The notes under the pieces are model-generated. The model was not told the DNA's origin. It ran no database searches and saw only the letters and a program-made list of their open reading frames with translations. DNA of 64,000 nt from Calditrichota bacterium (GTDB lineage: Bacteria; Electryoneota; RPQS01), in contig JACJVZ010000001.1 of NCBI GenBank assembly GCA_020637445.1, forward strand, positions 1,550,001 to 1,614,000, in the 5' to 3' direction. Below, one piece after another: positions 35,156 to 43,718 of the stretch; position 1 is the first letter of the stretch, and every line of letters begins with the position of its first letter. A program made the translations under genes and the position numbers.

Positions 35156-36700
35156 TTAATTGTTCGCTTCGTCGGAAAGTTGGGATTTGGACAAGTCGAG
35201 CATCGTAACGCCTTCGATCGAATAGTTTTTTACGATCGGGTCGGAGATGAGCTTCAACTTGTTCATAATGCCTTTTATCTTGTGAACCTGCTGCTGAATG
35301 ACTTCCAGCGCATTTTTGTCCTGCGGATCGGAACCGGCTAACTTCAATTCAAGGAACTGGGCATAGCCGAGAATAATACCGAGCGGCGTGTTGATATGGT
35401 CGTTGGCCGTCACGGCAGTCTGAGTAATGGCGCGCAGTCTTGCGGACTTGATGCGTTCGTTTTCGAGCGCCTTGACGGTAGTAACGTCGCGTTCGATTAC
35501 CGAGAATCCGAGTGTTTTGCCATCCGGGTCATTGAGCAGCGTATAAGTGGCGGACACGGGAAAGACTTCACCGGATTTTCTTCTGCGCATGACTTCAGGA
35601 TCCGTCATCGATCCGCGCTGCCGCAGGAGTCTTAGGACACTCGAAGACTTGCGCGCAAAATCCGGCGGATCCAGATGTTCGTCGACGTTTTTGCCGACAA
35701 TTTCAGCCGCGGTATAGCCGTAGACCCGTTCTGCGCCCTTGTTCCAGAGCTTGACGTTGCCTTTCAAATCGCACGTAAAAATCGCTTCGTGCGAGTTGTC
35801 GATCACAAGCTCGAGGTAGTCGGAAATCGCTTTGAGTTTGACAAGCTGCGAATCGAATTCGCGATGCATGTCCCGGAAGTTGTACTTGAGCCGGGCTTCG
35901 CGGCAGGCTTCGACAAACCTTGACGAATCGGCAGGAAGAACAACGTAGTCATCAACGTCTTCTTCGAGCAAGTGCAAGAGCAGTTCGGGTTCCACCCTTT
36001 TGAGCAGCGCGATGACCGCCGGAGTCTCGGTACACGGTCCAAGTTCTCGGAGGCCAAGATTACCAATTTTGTCCGTGGCAGGCTCAATGAACGTGACATT
36101 CGGAACGGCAATCTCGCAGGCCACGCGCATTTCATCGGCCGTTCGAAACCGCTGCACCTTCCAATCGTCCAATTCGAGCGCGGTTACGATTGTGTGCGCG
36201 AGCGAGTCGTTTTCGCTCAGGACATGCACACTGCCCTTATGAGCGAGGAGTTGGCGGTCTTGGGCCGACGGCAACAAGCGGCGCAGGGCAAGCTCGACGG
36301 TTCTGCCGACAATCGACTCGTCACCGGGGAGCTTAAGGAATGCGAAGGCTTGCGCCTTGCGGGCGACGTGTTCGGCCAGCACGTCGCGGTACGAATTTGA
36401 AATCAGAACAACCGGAACTTGGTCCGATCCCGACGTCAAGGGCAGTTTGAGCAACTTGCACAATCTAAAACCGTCGAGGTCAGTCAGATCCACATCCGCG
36501 AGCACGACGTCGGGAAGTCTGGTCTGGACTATCGAAATCGCCTTATGTGCGGACTCGGCGTGGGTTGTTTCCACGCCGTCAACCGCGGAAATCGCCTGCG
36601 CGAGCTGCGCACGCAATTCTGTGCATTCGGCCACAACCAAAACGTGGGCGAGACCGCCAGCGCGGTGCGAGTTAGGAATTCGTCTCGGCTGAATGAACAT
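35156..36700 (-). CDS. REC-REC-PAS-DHp protein lacking an ATP-binding domain
   Basis: 514 residues. First receiver 18-140 with Asp69 (VVLADVDLTDLDGF), second receiver-like domain 155-275 without an acceptor Asp (FIEPAT), PAS about 290-410 (NSHEAIFTCDLKGNVKLWNK), then a HisKA-like helix pair with H-box TANDHINTPLGIILGY (His435). The chain ends about 80 residues later with no HATPase. Such a protein cannot autophosphorylate alone. It starts in TGATG overlap with the REC-HATPase gene upstream, which supplies an ATP-binding domain without a DHp. Pairing is inference. Confidence 0.85.
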   Translation of the reverse strand: MFIQPRRIPNSHRAGGLAHVLVVAECTELRAQLAQAISAVDGVETTHAESAHKAISIVQTRLPDVVLADVDLTDLDGFRLCKLLKLPLTSGSDQVPVVLISNSYRDVLAEHVARKAQAFAFLKLPGDESIVGRTVELALRRLLPSAQDRQLLAHKGSVHVLSENDSLAHTIVTALELDDWKVQRFRTADEMRVACEIAVPNVTFIEPATDKIGNLGLRELGPCTETPAVIALLKRVEPELLLHLLEEDVDDYVVLPADSSRFVEACREARLKYNFRDMHREFDSQLVKLKAISDYLELVIDNSHEAIFTCDLKGNVKLWNKGAERVYGYTAAEIVGKNVDEHLDPPDFARKSSSVLRLLRQRGSMTDPEVMRRRKSGEVFPVSATYTLLNDPDGKTLGFSVIERDVTTVKALENERIKSARLRAITQTAVTANDHINTPLGIILGYAQFLELKLAGSDPQDKNALEVIQQQVHKIKGIMNKLKLISDPIVKNYSIEGVTMLDLSKSQLSDEANN

Positions 36701-37545
36701 CAGTGCTTTCCTTCATCCGATTTCGCCCGGCTATCATGCCAAATCAAAGTAACCGAATTGGGATTCTTGTCAAATTTGATCTCATCGGCAAGCGCACTTG
36801 CGAGCTGGAGTCCAGACAGTTTGCCTTTGGGGACCGCATACGCCTGTTGTCGAATGACCGTACGACCGTCGAAGCTGTCTCCCGAATCCCAGATCGTCAT
36901 TTCGACGTCGTTATTATCGACGTTGAGTTTGACACCGTACTTTCGGTTTGGATCTTGATGAACTCCGTGTTCGAACGCATTGTCAAGTAATTCGGACGCA
37001 AGGAGCGGAAGTTTGCGGTACGCGACGTCGCTGCTGATACCGGCTCCGGCGGCCACGGCGATCAATCTTGCAAGGTCTGCGGGAGTGGGTCTGTGATCGC
37101 CCATAAATTCTTGTTCAATTTGGGATTCCACAACCCCCGCTCCCGCTTCTTCACGCAACGACTGCGACAAGCGCAGAGCGAGATCGATGAGTTCCGTGAG
37201 TTCAGTCAACGAATAGGGCTTGCAGAGCACATTCCACGCGCCGGATTTCAGCGAGCGTTGTAAGAGCGCGGGGTCACCCATTCCGGTTGTAATGCAGATG
37301 ATGGCATCAGGCGCGATGTCATGCAGCGGCCCGATGAGGTCGATGCCCGTTCGACCCGGCATCATCATATCAACGAGGATCATGTCCGGATTGGCTTTGC
37401 GACAAGCTGTTTCCGCGTTTTCCGACCGTGACTCGACGGAGACCTTGCATCCGACGGCATCCAACGCCGAAGCGAGGACGCTTGAGATATCCGGGTCATC
37501 ATCAATAATCAGGACGTGCGGTGCCGGTAGAGGATTAATCAGCAA
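36700..37545 (-). CDS. Receiver plus HATPase_c protein lacking a DHp domain
   Basis: 281 residues from a TTG start. Receiver 8-125 with Asp59 (ILVDMMMPGRTG), then a GHKL ATPase with N-box ELLDNAFEHG, G1 IWDSGDSFD and a short G2 SGLQLA, close to RsbW-type or HATPase_c_2 domains. There is no histidine-bearing DHp in between. It overlaps the following gene (TGATG), so the two products are made in linked amounts. Could be a phosphorylation-controlled kinase half, or an anti-sigma-like kinase. Confidence 0.85.
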   Translation of the reverse strand: MLINPLPAPHVLIIDDDPDISSVLASALDAVGCKVSVESRSENAETACRKANPDMILVDMMMPGRTGIDLIGPLHDIAPDAIICITTGMGDPALLQRSLKSGAWNVLCKPYSLTELTELIDLALRLSQSLREEAGAGVVESQIEQEFMGDHRPTPADLARLIAVAAGAGISSDVAYRKLPLLASELLDNAFEHGVHQDPNRKYGVKLNVDNNDVEMTIWDSGDSFDGRTVIRQQAYAVPKGKLSGLQLASALADEIKFDKNPNSVTLIWHDSRAKSDEGKH

Positions 37546-37580
37546 GTTGTGAAGCTACGACGTTTCGTGAAAAACCGACC

Positions 37581-37608
37581 TTATCGGATTGAAATAGGGC
37601 AACATTCA
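37581..37608 (-). promoter_or_regulatory. Possible sigma-28 promoter of the two-component cluster
   Basis: On the minus strand TGAATGTT, 12 bases, TCCGATAA. The -10 equals that before merR; the -35 matches only partly (5 of 8). Located 36 bases before the TTG start. Confidence 0.4.
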
Positions 37609-37614
37609 TACCAT

Positions 37615-37647
37615 GAAAAAGGCCTCCGAAAACGTGTTCCGGAGGCT
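37615..37647 (-). terminator. Terminator at the end of the flagellin-fliD-fliS-flgM operon
   Basis: On the minus strand GCCTCCG, an 11-base loop, CGGAGGC, then CTTTTT. It lies 84 bases after the FlgM-like stop and overlaps the upstream flank of the two-component promoter. Confidence 0.8.
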
Positions 37648-37730
37648 CAAATTCAAACATGAAGTGTTCGCAGAAGGCCAAAAACAAGAAATTAGGCAGT
37701 CAGAGGACTGCTATTGGGCCTTTGCGGACT

Positions 37731-38036
37731 TTAGCCGTGAAAGCCCGTGATGGCCGAAGCGGTGTCTTCTGCCGCCTTGGGGGTCAAGTAGTACCCGGAC
37801 GAGATTTTCGCACGAATATCGGCAGCGCGCTCAGGAGAAAGCGCCTCTTCAGCAGGGGCAATCAGCTCGTCTTGGACGAGCGATCTTGTAACTGACTGTT
37901 TTGACGAAAGTTGAAATTCGTCGCCAGCAGCATTGACTTTGCTTTCAGGCAGTTTGGGGGCTTTATCTTTCGCGACCTCATTGGGATCTTGAGGCAGTTG
38001 CGGCAAACCGTATGGTCTTTGGCCTTCTATGCGCAT
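37731..38036 (-). CDS. FlgM-like anti-sigma-28 factor
   Basis: 101 residues. The disordered N-half and the helical C-half (SPERAADIRAKISSGYYLTP) match the FlgM pattern of R-I-x-x-I-x-x-G-x-Y followed by a short helix. FlgM holds sigma-28 until the hook is finished and is then exported. Its position at the end of the late flagellin operon agrees. Weakly conserved family, so moderate confidence. Confidence 0.65.
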   Translation of the reverse strand: MRIEGQRPYGLPQLPQDPNEVAKDKAPKLPESKVNAAGDEFQLSSKQSVTRSLVQDELIAPAEEALSPERAADIRAKISSGYYLTPKAAEDTASAITGFHG

Positions 38037-38098
38037 GGCAATTTTATCCCTTTTGGATGTTATATCACTTCGTTCAGCAAGTGCTGTGCCACTCGGAC

Positions 38099-38518
38099 TT
38101 AAAGGGCGGCACCAGCCATGGTCGCGGTGGGCAGGGCACCTTCGGTCTTGAGCTTGTCGAACAGCTCGGCCCAGCCAGAGCGAATTTGCGACAGGGCATC
38201 AGCGACCTGAAGCAGTTGCGAAATGTCACGGCGAGTATTGCCGATCATGAGTTTTGTGGACAGAAAGCTATAGGTCTGGTCGAGTTGCCTGACAATTTCT
38301 GTCGCTTCCGCGACATTCAGCGTCTTGCGCAATTCGCCGATGCACTCGATTGCGGATTCAATTGCAGCACCTTTTTCGGACCAGCGGTTGTTATGCATAT
38401 GGTCTGCTGCTTCGCGGGTGTAGCGAATGGCACCGTCGCAAAGCATAAGAACCAATTGCGGCGTACTGCAAGCCGCATCCATCGTGCGGTAAGTCGAAAA
38501 GTTCGGAGCGACTTTCAT
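38099..38518 (-). CDS. fliS: Flagellin chaperone FliS
   Basis: 139 residues. YRTMDAACSTPQLVLMLCDGAIRYTREAADHM is the FliS start pattern with the conserved LVLMLYDG-like core, and the rest is a four-helix bundle. It binds the flagellin C-terminus in the cytosol. Separated by one base from fliD. Confidence 0.92.
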   Translation of the reverse strand: MKVAPNFSTYRTMDAACSTPQLVLMLCDGAIRYTREAADHMHNNRWSEKGAAIESAIECIGELRKTLNVAEATEIVRQLDQTYSFLSTKLMIGNTRRDISQLLQVADALSQIRSGWAELFDKLKTEGALPTATMAGAAL

Positions 38519-38519
38519 A

Positions 38520-40430
38520 TTATCCTAACACTCCTGCAAGGTAATTGCTTTGATTTCTCATTTTGCTAAGCGTCGTCTCAAGCGTCGAATATTGGCGACG
38601 AAGCTGTTCTTCAATCAACGTCAAGCGTGCTTCCCATGACGCGATTTGGCGGTCGAGATTTTCGTTTTGCGTTTCGAGACTCTGTTGAGCGAAGTGAATT
38701 TCGCCATTTTCGTCGTCCAGGATTCTGGAAGTGGATTGTGCAACCATTTCGGAAACACCCTTGCCGAGTCTGAAGGTCGTATTCACTTGACCGGCTGATC
38801 CGCTACCGGGAGGCGTGAAACTCAGCACGATTCCTTCGGTGGCCGTTCCGTCGACACCGCGAATTAAGTAGCCATCGATGGTCGCGGCGACACCGTTAAT
38901 GGTGGCGGACAAGGGGGCACCGTTGGCGTCGTAATCGACGATCAGATCGTAGGTTCCGCCTTGGCTCTCTTCCGTCGTCGTGACGAGACCGATTTTGTTG
39001 TCACCGCTTTCAAAAGACTGTGTGAAGAGGGAGACGACTTCTTCGAAACGATCATCCAGCGCATCGGACAGTTTGGTTTCGTTGATCGTCAGCACTCCTC
39101 GCGAGCCGGACAAGATTCCCAAGTCCGCGAGACTGGACAAGACATTTCCGTCGGGGAGTTGGCCGACCCGCTGCTGTACGACCGACGACAGGTCGTTGCG
39201 AATCGAAGACAAGAAGCCGTCGCCGATAAGCGGCGCCGCGGATTCACTGTCTTCATCATAGGCCGTGAACGTGGAGATGTCTTGCATCACCGAATTGTAG
39301 GTTTCGACGAAGACACGAACCTTGTCTTTCATGGCTTCTTTATCGTCAGCAATCGAAACCGTAACATCTTCACCGGGAGACGCGGACAAGAGATTGAGAG
39401 TCACACCGTCGATGAAATTTTCAACGATATTGGTCGACTGAGACACATAAATACCGTCGACTCTGAAATTGGCATCCTGTGCGGCGGTGAGTGTCGGGAC
39501 AAACACGTCGGTCGAGAAGTAGTCCCCCGCAACAAGGTCACCGACGTCAAAGGTCATCGTCACGCCGTCGGCGACGGCGATAGGATTTCCCGCGTCACCG
39601 GACGCAATCGTGAAACTTCCGGTATTGCCGGCACTGTCGGTCCACTCGATGTCCACATTGTCCGTGCCGACGGTTCCGCCGGAAACCACAGTGAAGATAT
39701 AGCTTTTGTTGACATCGCCGGTGTAGGTACCGCCGGACGTGATGGCCGATGTGCCGCTCCAACCAGCACCGGTTTCTGCCAAGTCGACGGCGCTGGTGCT
39801 GAAGTTCAGGTCAGTGGGATTTGCATCGAAGCTGATCTGATTGTCGAGGCCGGGGTTATTCGCCGTCAGAACAAGTCTGTAGCGACCCGAGTCCGAGCCG
39901 TCATCGAGAATCGAGGCGGTAACGAGATCTTCGTTGTCGCTCGAATTGTTGATCAGATTTTTAAGCTGTTCGAGCGTGGTCGCGGAAGAAAAGTCGGCGT
40001 CGGCGATAGTGATGGTTTCATCCCCCACCTGAATGATGAGGTCACCACCGCTATCACCGACGCCGGTAGAATTTTTCTCGTCGAATCCTTGGGCCGCAAT
40101 GCTATGAGCTTTGGCCAATGCAAGTACTTCCACGGAATGCGAGCCGCGAGCAGCGCTTGACGAAGCTTGTACCGTTACGACGGAAGAATCGGAGGAGGAT
40201 GCCGATTTGACCACAAATTCGGATCTTCTGTCAAGATTCTGCGCGGCGCCTTGCAGCCCGGCAATCTTGCTTTGGATCTGAGCCCATAGACTGAGCTTAG
40301 TTTCATTTTCGCTCTTGCGGTCTTCGTAGAGGGTAACTCGCCGCCTCTCGATTTGCATGAGCTGTTGGATAGTCGAATCCCAGTCAATACCTGAGACTAA
40401 TCCAGAAACCGTAGTTGATCCTTGAGACAT
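38520..40430 (-). CDS. fliD: Flagellar filament cap protein FliD (HAP2)
   Basis: 636 residues. N-terminal VSGLVSGIDWDSTIQQLMQIE and C-terminal helices (QNENLDRQIASWEARLTLIEEQLRRQYSTLE) are the FliD_N and FliD_C signatures; the middle is beta-rich and acidic, typical of variable cap domains. It folds arriving flagellin at the tip. Between flagellin and fliS, as in many genomes. Confidence 0.94.
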   Translation of the reverse strand: MSQGSTTVSGLVSGIDWDSTIQQLMQIERRRVTLYEDRKSENETKLSLWAQIQSKIAGLQGAAQNLDRRSEFVVKSASSSDSSVVTVQASSSAARGSHSVEVLALAKAHSIAAQGFDEKNSTGVGDSGGDLIIQVGDETITIADADFSSATTLEQLKNLINNSSDNEDLVTASILDDGSDSGRYRLVLTANNPGLDNQISFDANPTDLNFSTSAVDLAETGAGWSGTSAITSGGTYTGDVNKSYIFTVVSGGTVGTDNVDIEWTDSAGNTGSFTIASGDAGNPIAVADGVTMTFDVGDLVAGDYFSTDVFVPTLTAAQDANFRVDGIYVSQSTNIVENFIDGVTLNLLSASPGEDVTVSIADDKEAMKDKVRVFVETYNSVMQDISTFTAYDEDSESAAPLIGDGFLSSIRNDLSSVVQQRVGQLPDGNVLSSLADLGILSGSRGVLTINETKLSDALDDRFEEVVSLFTQSFESGDNKIGLVTTTEESQGGTYDLIVDYDANGAPLSATINGVAATIDGYLIRGVDGTATEGIVLSFTPPGSGSAGQVNTTFRLGKGVSEMVAQSTSRILDDENGEIHFAQQSLETQNENLDRQIASWEARLTLIEEQLRRQYSTLETTLSKMRNQSNYLAGVLG

Positions 40431-40486
40431 TTTTCCTCCCTATCGATCGGGACGTTGGGGTACTTCACCGGAAGGACCCCTTGTCC

Positions 40487-40517
40487 GGCCGTTCGCGCGG
40501 GTAAGGCGCGAACGGCC
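40487..40517 (-). terminator. Perfect 12-bp hairpin after the flagellin gene
   Basis: Stem GGCCGTTCGCGC / GCGCGAACGGCC with a 7-base loop. No T-run follows, so it may stabilise the flagellin message 3' end or reduce, rather than stop, read-through into fliD. Confidence 0.6.
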
Positions 40518-40547
40518 TGAACGAAATTGGGGAGAATTCCTTCCGAT

Positions 40548-41447
40548 TTATCCGACGAGCTGCGCGACGATGTTCGGCAAGCCGTTCGCGGTCGACAGCA
40601 TCGAGACACCCGTTTGCATCAGGATTTGAGCGCGGGTGAAGTTCGACATTTCTTCCGCGAAGTCCGCGTCGCGAATTTGCGATTCGGAGGCCGTGGCGTT
40701 TTCGCGCTGAATCTTAAGATTCAGAATCGTATTCTGCAGACGTTCGACCATCGAACCGATGAAGGTACGTTCGGTATCCTTCGAGTTGATGGCTGCAATC
40801 AGCGTATCAATCGCGGCCTGCGACGAAGCCGTGTCCGCGACGTTCAAACCGTCGATACCCAGATCGGAAGCGGTCATACCACCAAGATTGAGGTAGTAAT
40901 AATCGCGGCCGAGTTGGTTCGACTCGCCGATGTGGAACTTGATCGCATCGCCATCGGCAGCCGTGGTCACGGCATTGTAACCGAGAGCTTGCGTCGTGTC
41001 CGTGCTTTCCGTACTTGCCGCATGCGAACCGTCCAACAGGTAGTAACCATTGTAGTTGGCGGTTTGTGCGATGCGGTTGACTTCCGACTTAAGCTGCTGG
41101 AATTCGACGTTCGCGACCTGACGGTCAAGAGTCGTGAGAATACCATTGGATGCCTGCACGGCGATAGCGCGCATACGCACCAGCTTTTCGTCGATTACGG
41201 CCAAGGCGCCTTCAGCCGTCTGGAGCATGTTGACATTATAAGAAGCGTTCTTTTCCGCTTCGACCATACCCGTGATCGAAGAGCGAAGACGCTCGCTAAT
41301 GCCCAACCCGGTGGGATCATCCCACGCGTAGTTGATGCGCAGACCGCTGGACAACCGTTGTACCGCACTGTCCAGGTCGTTCTGTGATGTCCACACTGCG
41401 CGTTGAGCAGTCAGGGACAACATGTTGTGATTGATACGTGTACTCAT
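40548..41447 (-). CDS. Flagellin (copy 1)
   Basis: 299 residues. Conserved N-terminal INHNMLSLTAQRAV and LSSGLRINYAWDDPTGLGIS and C-terminal RDADFAEEMSNFTRAQILMQ, ending NIVAQLVG. The small middle region is short, so it has D0/D1 and little of D2/D3. It aligns without gaps with copy 2 (about 250 of 299 identical by hand count). Preceded by a sigma-28 promoter. GGAGGAGGAAGGC lies just before the ATG. Confidence 0.96.
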   Translation of the reverse strand: MSTRINHNMLSLTAQRAVWTSQNDLDSAVQRLSSGLRINYAWDDPTGLGISERLRSSITGMVEAEKNASYNVNMLQTAEGALAVIDEKLVRMRAIAVQASNGILTTLDRQVANVEFQQLKSEVNRIAQTANYNGYYLLDGSHAASTESTDTTQALGYNAVTTAADGDAIKFHIGESNQLGRDYYYLNLGGMTASDLGIDGLNVADTASSQAAIDTLIAAINSKDTERTFIGSMVERLQNTILNLKIQRENATASESQIRDADFAEEMSNFTRAQILMQTGVSMLSTANGLPNIVAQLVG

Positions 41448-41535
41448 GCCTTCCTCCTCCGAGGGAGCTTTGCTGGAAAAGTTACCGTTAAGCTCAAATG
41501 AATTTGTCGCACCCTTTTGGCGCGGTTCATCTGAA

Positions 41536-41562
41536 TTATCGGCGACCCTTCCGCGAACTTAA
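41536..41562 (-). promoter_or_regulatory. Sigma-28 (FliA) promoter of flagellin copy 1
   Basis: Minus strand TTAAGTTC, 11 bases, GCCGATAA: near-perfect match to the FliA consensus TAAAGTTT-N11-GCCGATAA. About 90 bases before the flagellin ATG. Confidence 0.9.
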
Positions 41563-41587
41563 ATTCCCCACGGGGAAGGACTTAGGG

Positions 41588-43339
41588 TCAGTTAATTTCA
41601 CTGACCCCGCAGAGTTCACTCCACAAACTTAAAGAACAAATCAGCCAAGTTCTGTGAAACACTTGGGTTTCGCGATCTTCAGTTAAAATCTGCTCGAGCT
41701 TTTCTGAATCGAACAGTTTAGCAATCAGCGATTGCTTTTTGGCGCGGTTTAATTCGAATTGACCCGCCTTGGATTCAAAAAGTTTGTTAAGAGAGGCGTT
41801 AAAGGCTCGCTTTGGCCTCCGCAAAACCTCTTCAGGCAACAGACCCACCCCGCTCTTTCGCAGGACGGGTTTCTCGAGACCGAAAGCCGGAAGCAGTTCG
41901 GCCGGAGACAATGACAAAGCCAGTTTGACGACGTCGTTGTCGGTGAACGGGACACGTCCTTCAATTGAGCCGGACATAGACGCACCGTCCAAACGCAGCA
42001 AAAGATGCGGGAAGTGATCCCTAATCAGCAGCGCGCGTGCGGCATGCTCAGCGTCAACGCCGACAAGGAGGTTTGAAAGTTCGGCAAAATCGGCTCGTTT
42101 TACTTCTTCGAGTGCGCTTGGATCGCGCAAACTTTGCCGGAGATCGAGTTCGTTGAACCAAGATGTCGCTTCTCTGTAGGAAGCGAGCAGATCGTGCATT
42201 GTGCCGTTTGAATTTCGCAACCTCGATTGCAGGCGATGATAGCCTCCGAACAATTCGTCGGCACCTTCGCCGGACAACACAGCTTTGACCTTCGCCTTGG
42301 CCTCGAGCGACAACCTATAGATAAGGACTTCGTTTGGCAGCGAAACCGGCAAAGCGCGGAGTTTTGTGAGCTCTTTTGTCCTCTCGAAGAACTCTTCGGG
42401 CGAAATCACCGTCTCAACGTGCTCGGACTTGACGTGTTTCGCAACCTTTCGAGCATACTCCAGATCTTCGGTATCGCCTTCGAGAGCGATAGCAAAGGTA
42501 TGAATCGTTTCGCGTCGCATATTGGCGAACAGCGCGGCGAGAATTGAGCTGTCTACACCTCCGGAAAGAAAGACTCCGACCGGAGTGTCGGCCTGACTTT
42601 GACGGTAAACGGCCTCGGAGAGCAAATGGGTCAAGCGCGAGGATTTGTCACCGCCGCTGTTTTCCGTAATGCCAAAAGTAAGGGGCTCAGCCCACATTAT
42701 TTGATTAGCGGATTCAACGGATAACGTAGTCAGCGATCCCGGCGGTGCGAGCTTGACGTCCTGCCAAACGGTACGGTCATTCAGTGTGATCTGCGACGTT
42801 TTCAGAAAATGCAAGACAGTCGGCAAAGAAGCAGCGCGGCAATAGCCGATTTCTCTCAAAGCAGACGGCTGACTCGCGGCAGCGACGTTGCTCTCGGAGC
42901 GCGCGAAGAAGATTGGCTTTACGCCAAACCTATCCCGCACGAGCTGCAAACGGCTACCGTCTTCGGACAACAACATGATTGCGAACATCGCATCAAGTTT
43001 GTTCCAGACTTTATCACCCCACGATTCGATCGCACGGCTCAGGATTTCGGTATCGCTTGCCGTTGTCGGCGCCCATCCGCTCAACTTCAGAATATTGCGG
43101 AGCAGATTTTCGTTGTACAGTTCGCCGACATACGACATGGTGCGGCCGTCCGACAATTGAATCGGCTGGCCACCGGCAGCTTCATCGCGAAGAGCAAGTC
43201 TACAATGTCCGATAGCTCCATGCGAGGCAACCGCAACACCGGAACCGTCGGGTCCGCGCGACTCCAGCAGGTGGAGCGCATTGCGCAGGACGTGTTCTGT
43301 GTCCGTGGACGTATTCAGTAGGGCGACAGATCCACACAT
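41588..43339 (-). CDS. asnB: Asparagine synthetase-like (AsnB) amidotransferase in the flagellin locus
   Basis: 583 residues. Starts with MCGSVALL, so Cys2 is available as the glutaminase nucleophile. Other pieces are SRGPDGSG and SYVGELYNE (class II GATase) and SGGVDSSILAALFA, the ATP pyrophosphatase loop, and GEGADELFGGYHR. The enzyme could make asparagine, or amidate a sugar acid in flagellin glycans, as in some flagellin-modification clusters. It lies 7 bases after the chaperone-like gene and before flagellin copy 1, so the second role is plausible but unproven. Confidence 0.88.
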   Translation of the reverse strand: MCGSVALLNTSTDTEHVLRNALHLLESRGPDGSGVAVASHGAIGHCRLALRDEAAGGQPIQLSDGRTMSYVGELYNENLLRNILKLSGWAPTTASDTEILSRAIESWGDKVWNKLDAMFAIMLLSEDGSRLQLVRDRFGVKPIFFARSESNVAAASQPSALREIGYCRAASLPTVLHFLKTSQITLNDRTVWQDVKLAPPGSLTTLSVESANQIMWAEPLTFGITENSGGDKSSRLTHLLSEAVYRQSQADTPVGVFLSGGVDSSILAALFANMRRETIHTFAIALEGDTEDLEYARKVAKHVKSEHVETVISPEEFFERTKELTKLRALPVSLPNEVLIYRLSLEAKAKVKAVLSGEGADELFGGYHRLQSRLRNSNGTMHDLLASYREATSWFNELDLRQSLRDPSALEEVKRADFAELSNLLVGVDAEHAARALLIRDHFPHLLLRLDGASMSGSIEGRVPFTDNDVVKLALSLSPAELLPAFGLEKPVLRKSGVGLLPEEVLRRPKRAFNASLNKLFESKAGQFELNRAKKQSLIAKLFDSEKLEQILTEDRETQVFHRTWLICSLSLWSELCGVSEIN

Positions 43340-43345
43340 AGTCGC

Positions 43346-43711
43346 TTAGCCTGTGCGCGAAACGTAACTTTTAGCAGTTTTGCCGTTGCGATAACCGGCC
43401 GCAGCGCCTTTTCTGCGATTCACTCCTGCGAGCCTGCGGTCAAGCACGTTCAGCTCGTTTTCAAGCTGACGCATGACATACTTGTCGGCGGCTTGAATCG
43501 CCAGAAGAGTTCGACGCTGTGCTTCGTTTAGGGGCTTCAGGCAGTTGACTTCTTGCAGCGTGTTTTCGCGCCGAGTTAGAAGTTCGTCGAGTCTGCCGAC
43601 TTCTCTCTTTTGAGCGGCATCCCACAGAGCATCGGAGATCTGCCTGAGTTTTTCAAGCAGATCGTCCGATTTTCGTGAAGTTTTGGCAGTATGCTGTTCA
43701 GTCACTCTCAT
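43346..43711 (-). CDS. FliT/FlgN-like flagellar chaperone
   Basis: 121 residues, helical, with LLEKLRQISDALWDAAQKRE and LDELLTRRENTLQEV, the two-helix pattern of FliT/FlgN-type secretion chaperones. The C-terminus is basic and probably disordered. Between flagellin copy 2 and asnB; 7-base gaps on both sides. Family call is by pattern and position. Confidence 0.55.
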   Translation of the reverse strand: MRVTEQHTAKTSRKSDDLLEKLRQISDALWDAAQKREVGRLDELLTRRENTLQEVNCLKPLNEAQRRTLLAIQAADKYVMRQLENELNVLDRRLAGVNRRKGAAAGYRNGKTAKSYVSRTG

Positions 43712-43718
43712 CCTTTAG

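Noticed and set aside
38961..40160. A 399-codon plus frame opposite fliD
   Set aside because: Antisense shadow of the FliD codon pattern; no domain.
40527..41387. A 286-codon plus frame opposite flagellin 1
   Set aside because: Antisense to a highly conserved flagellin; shared by flagellin 2 as expected for a shadow.
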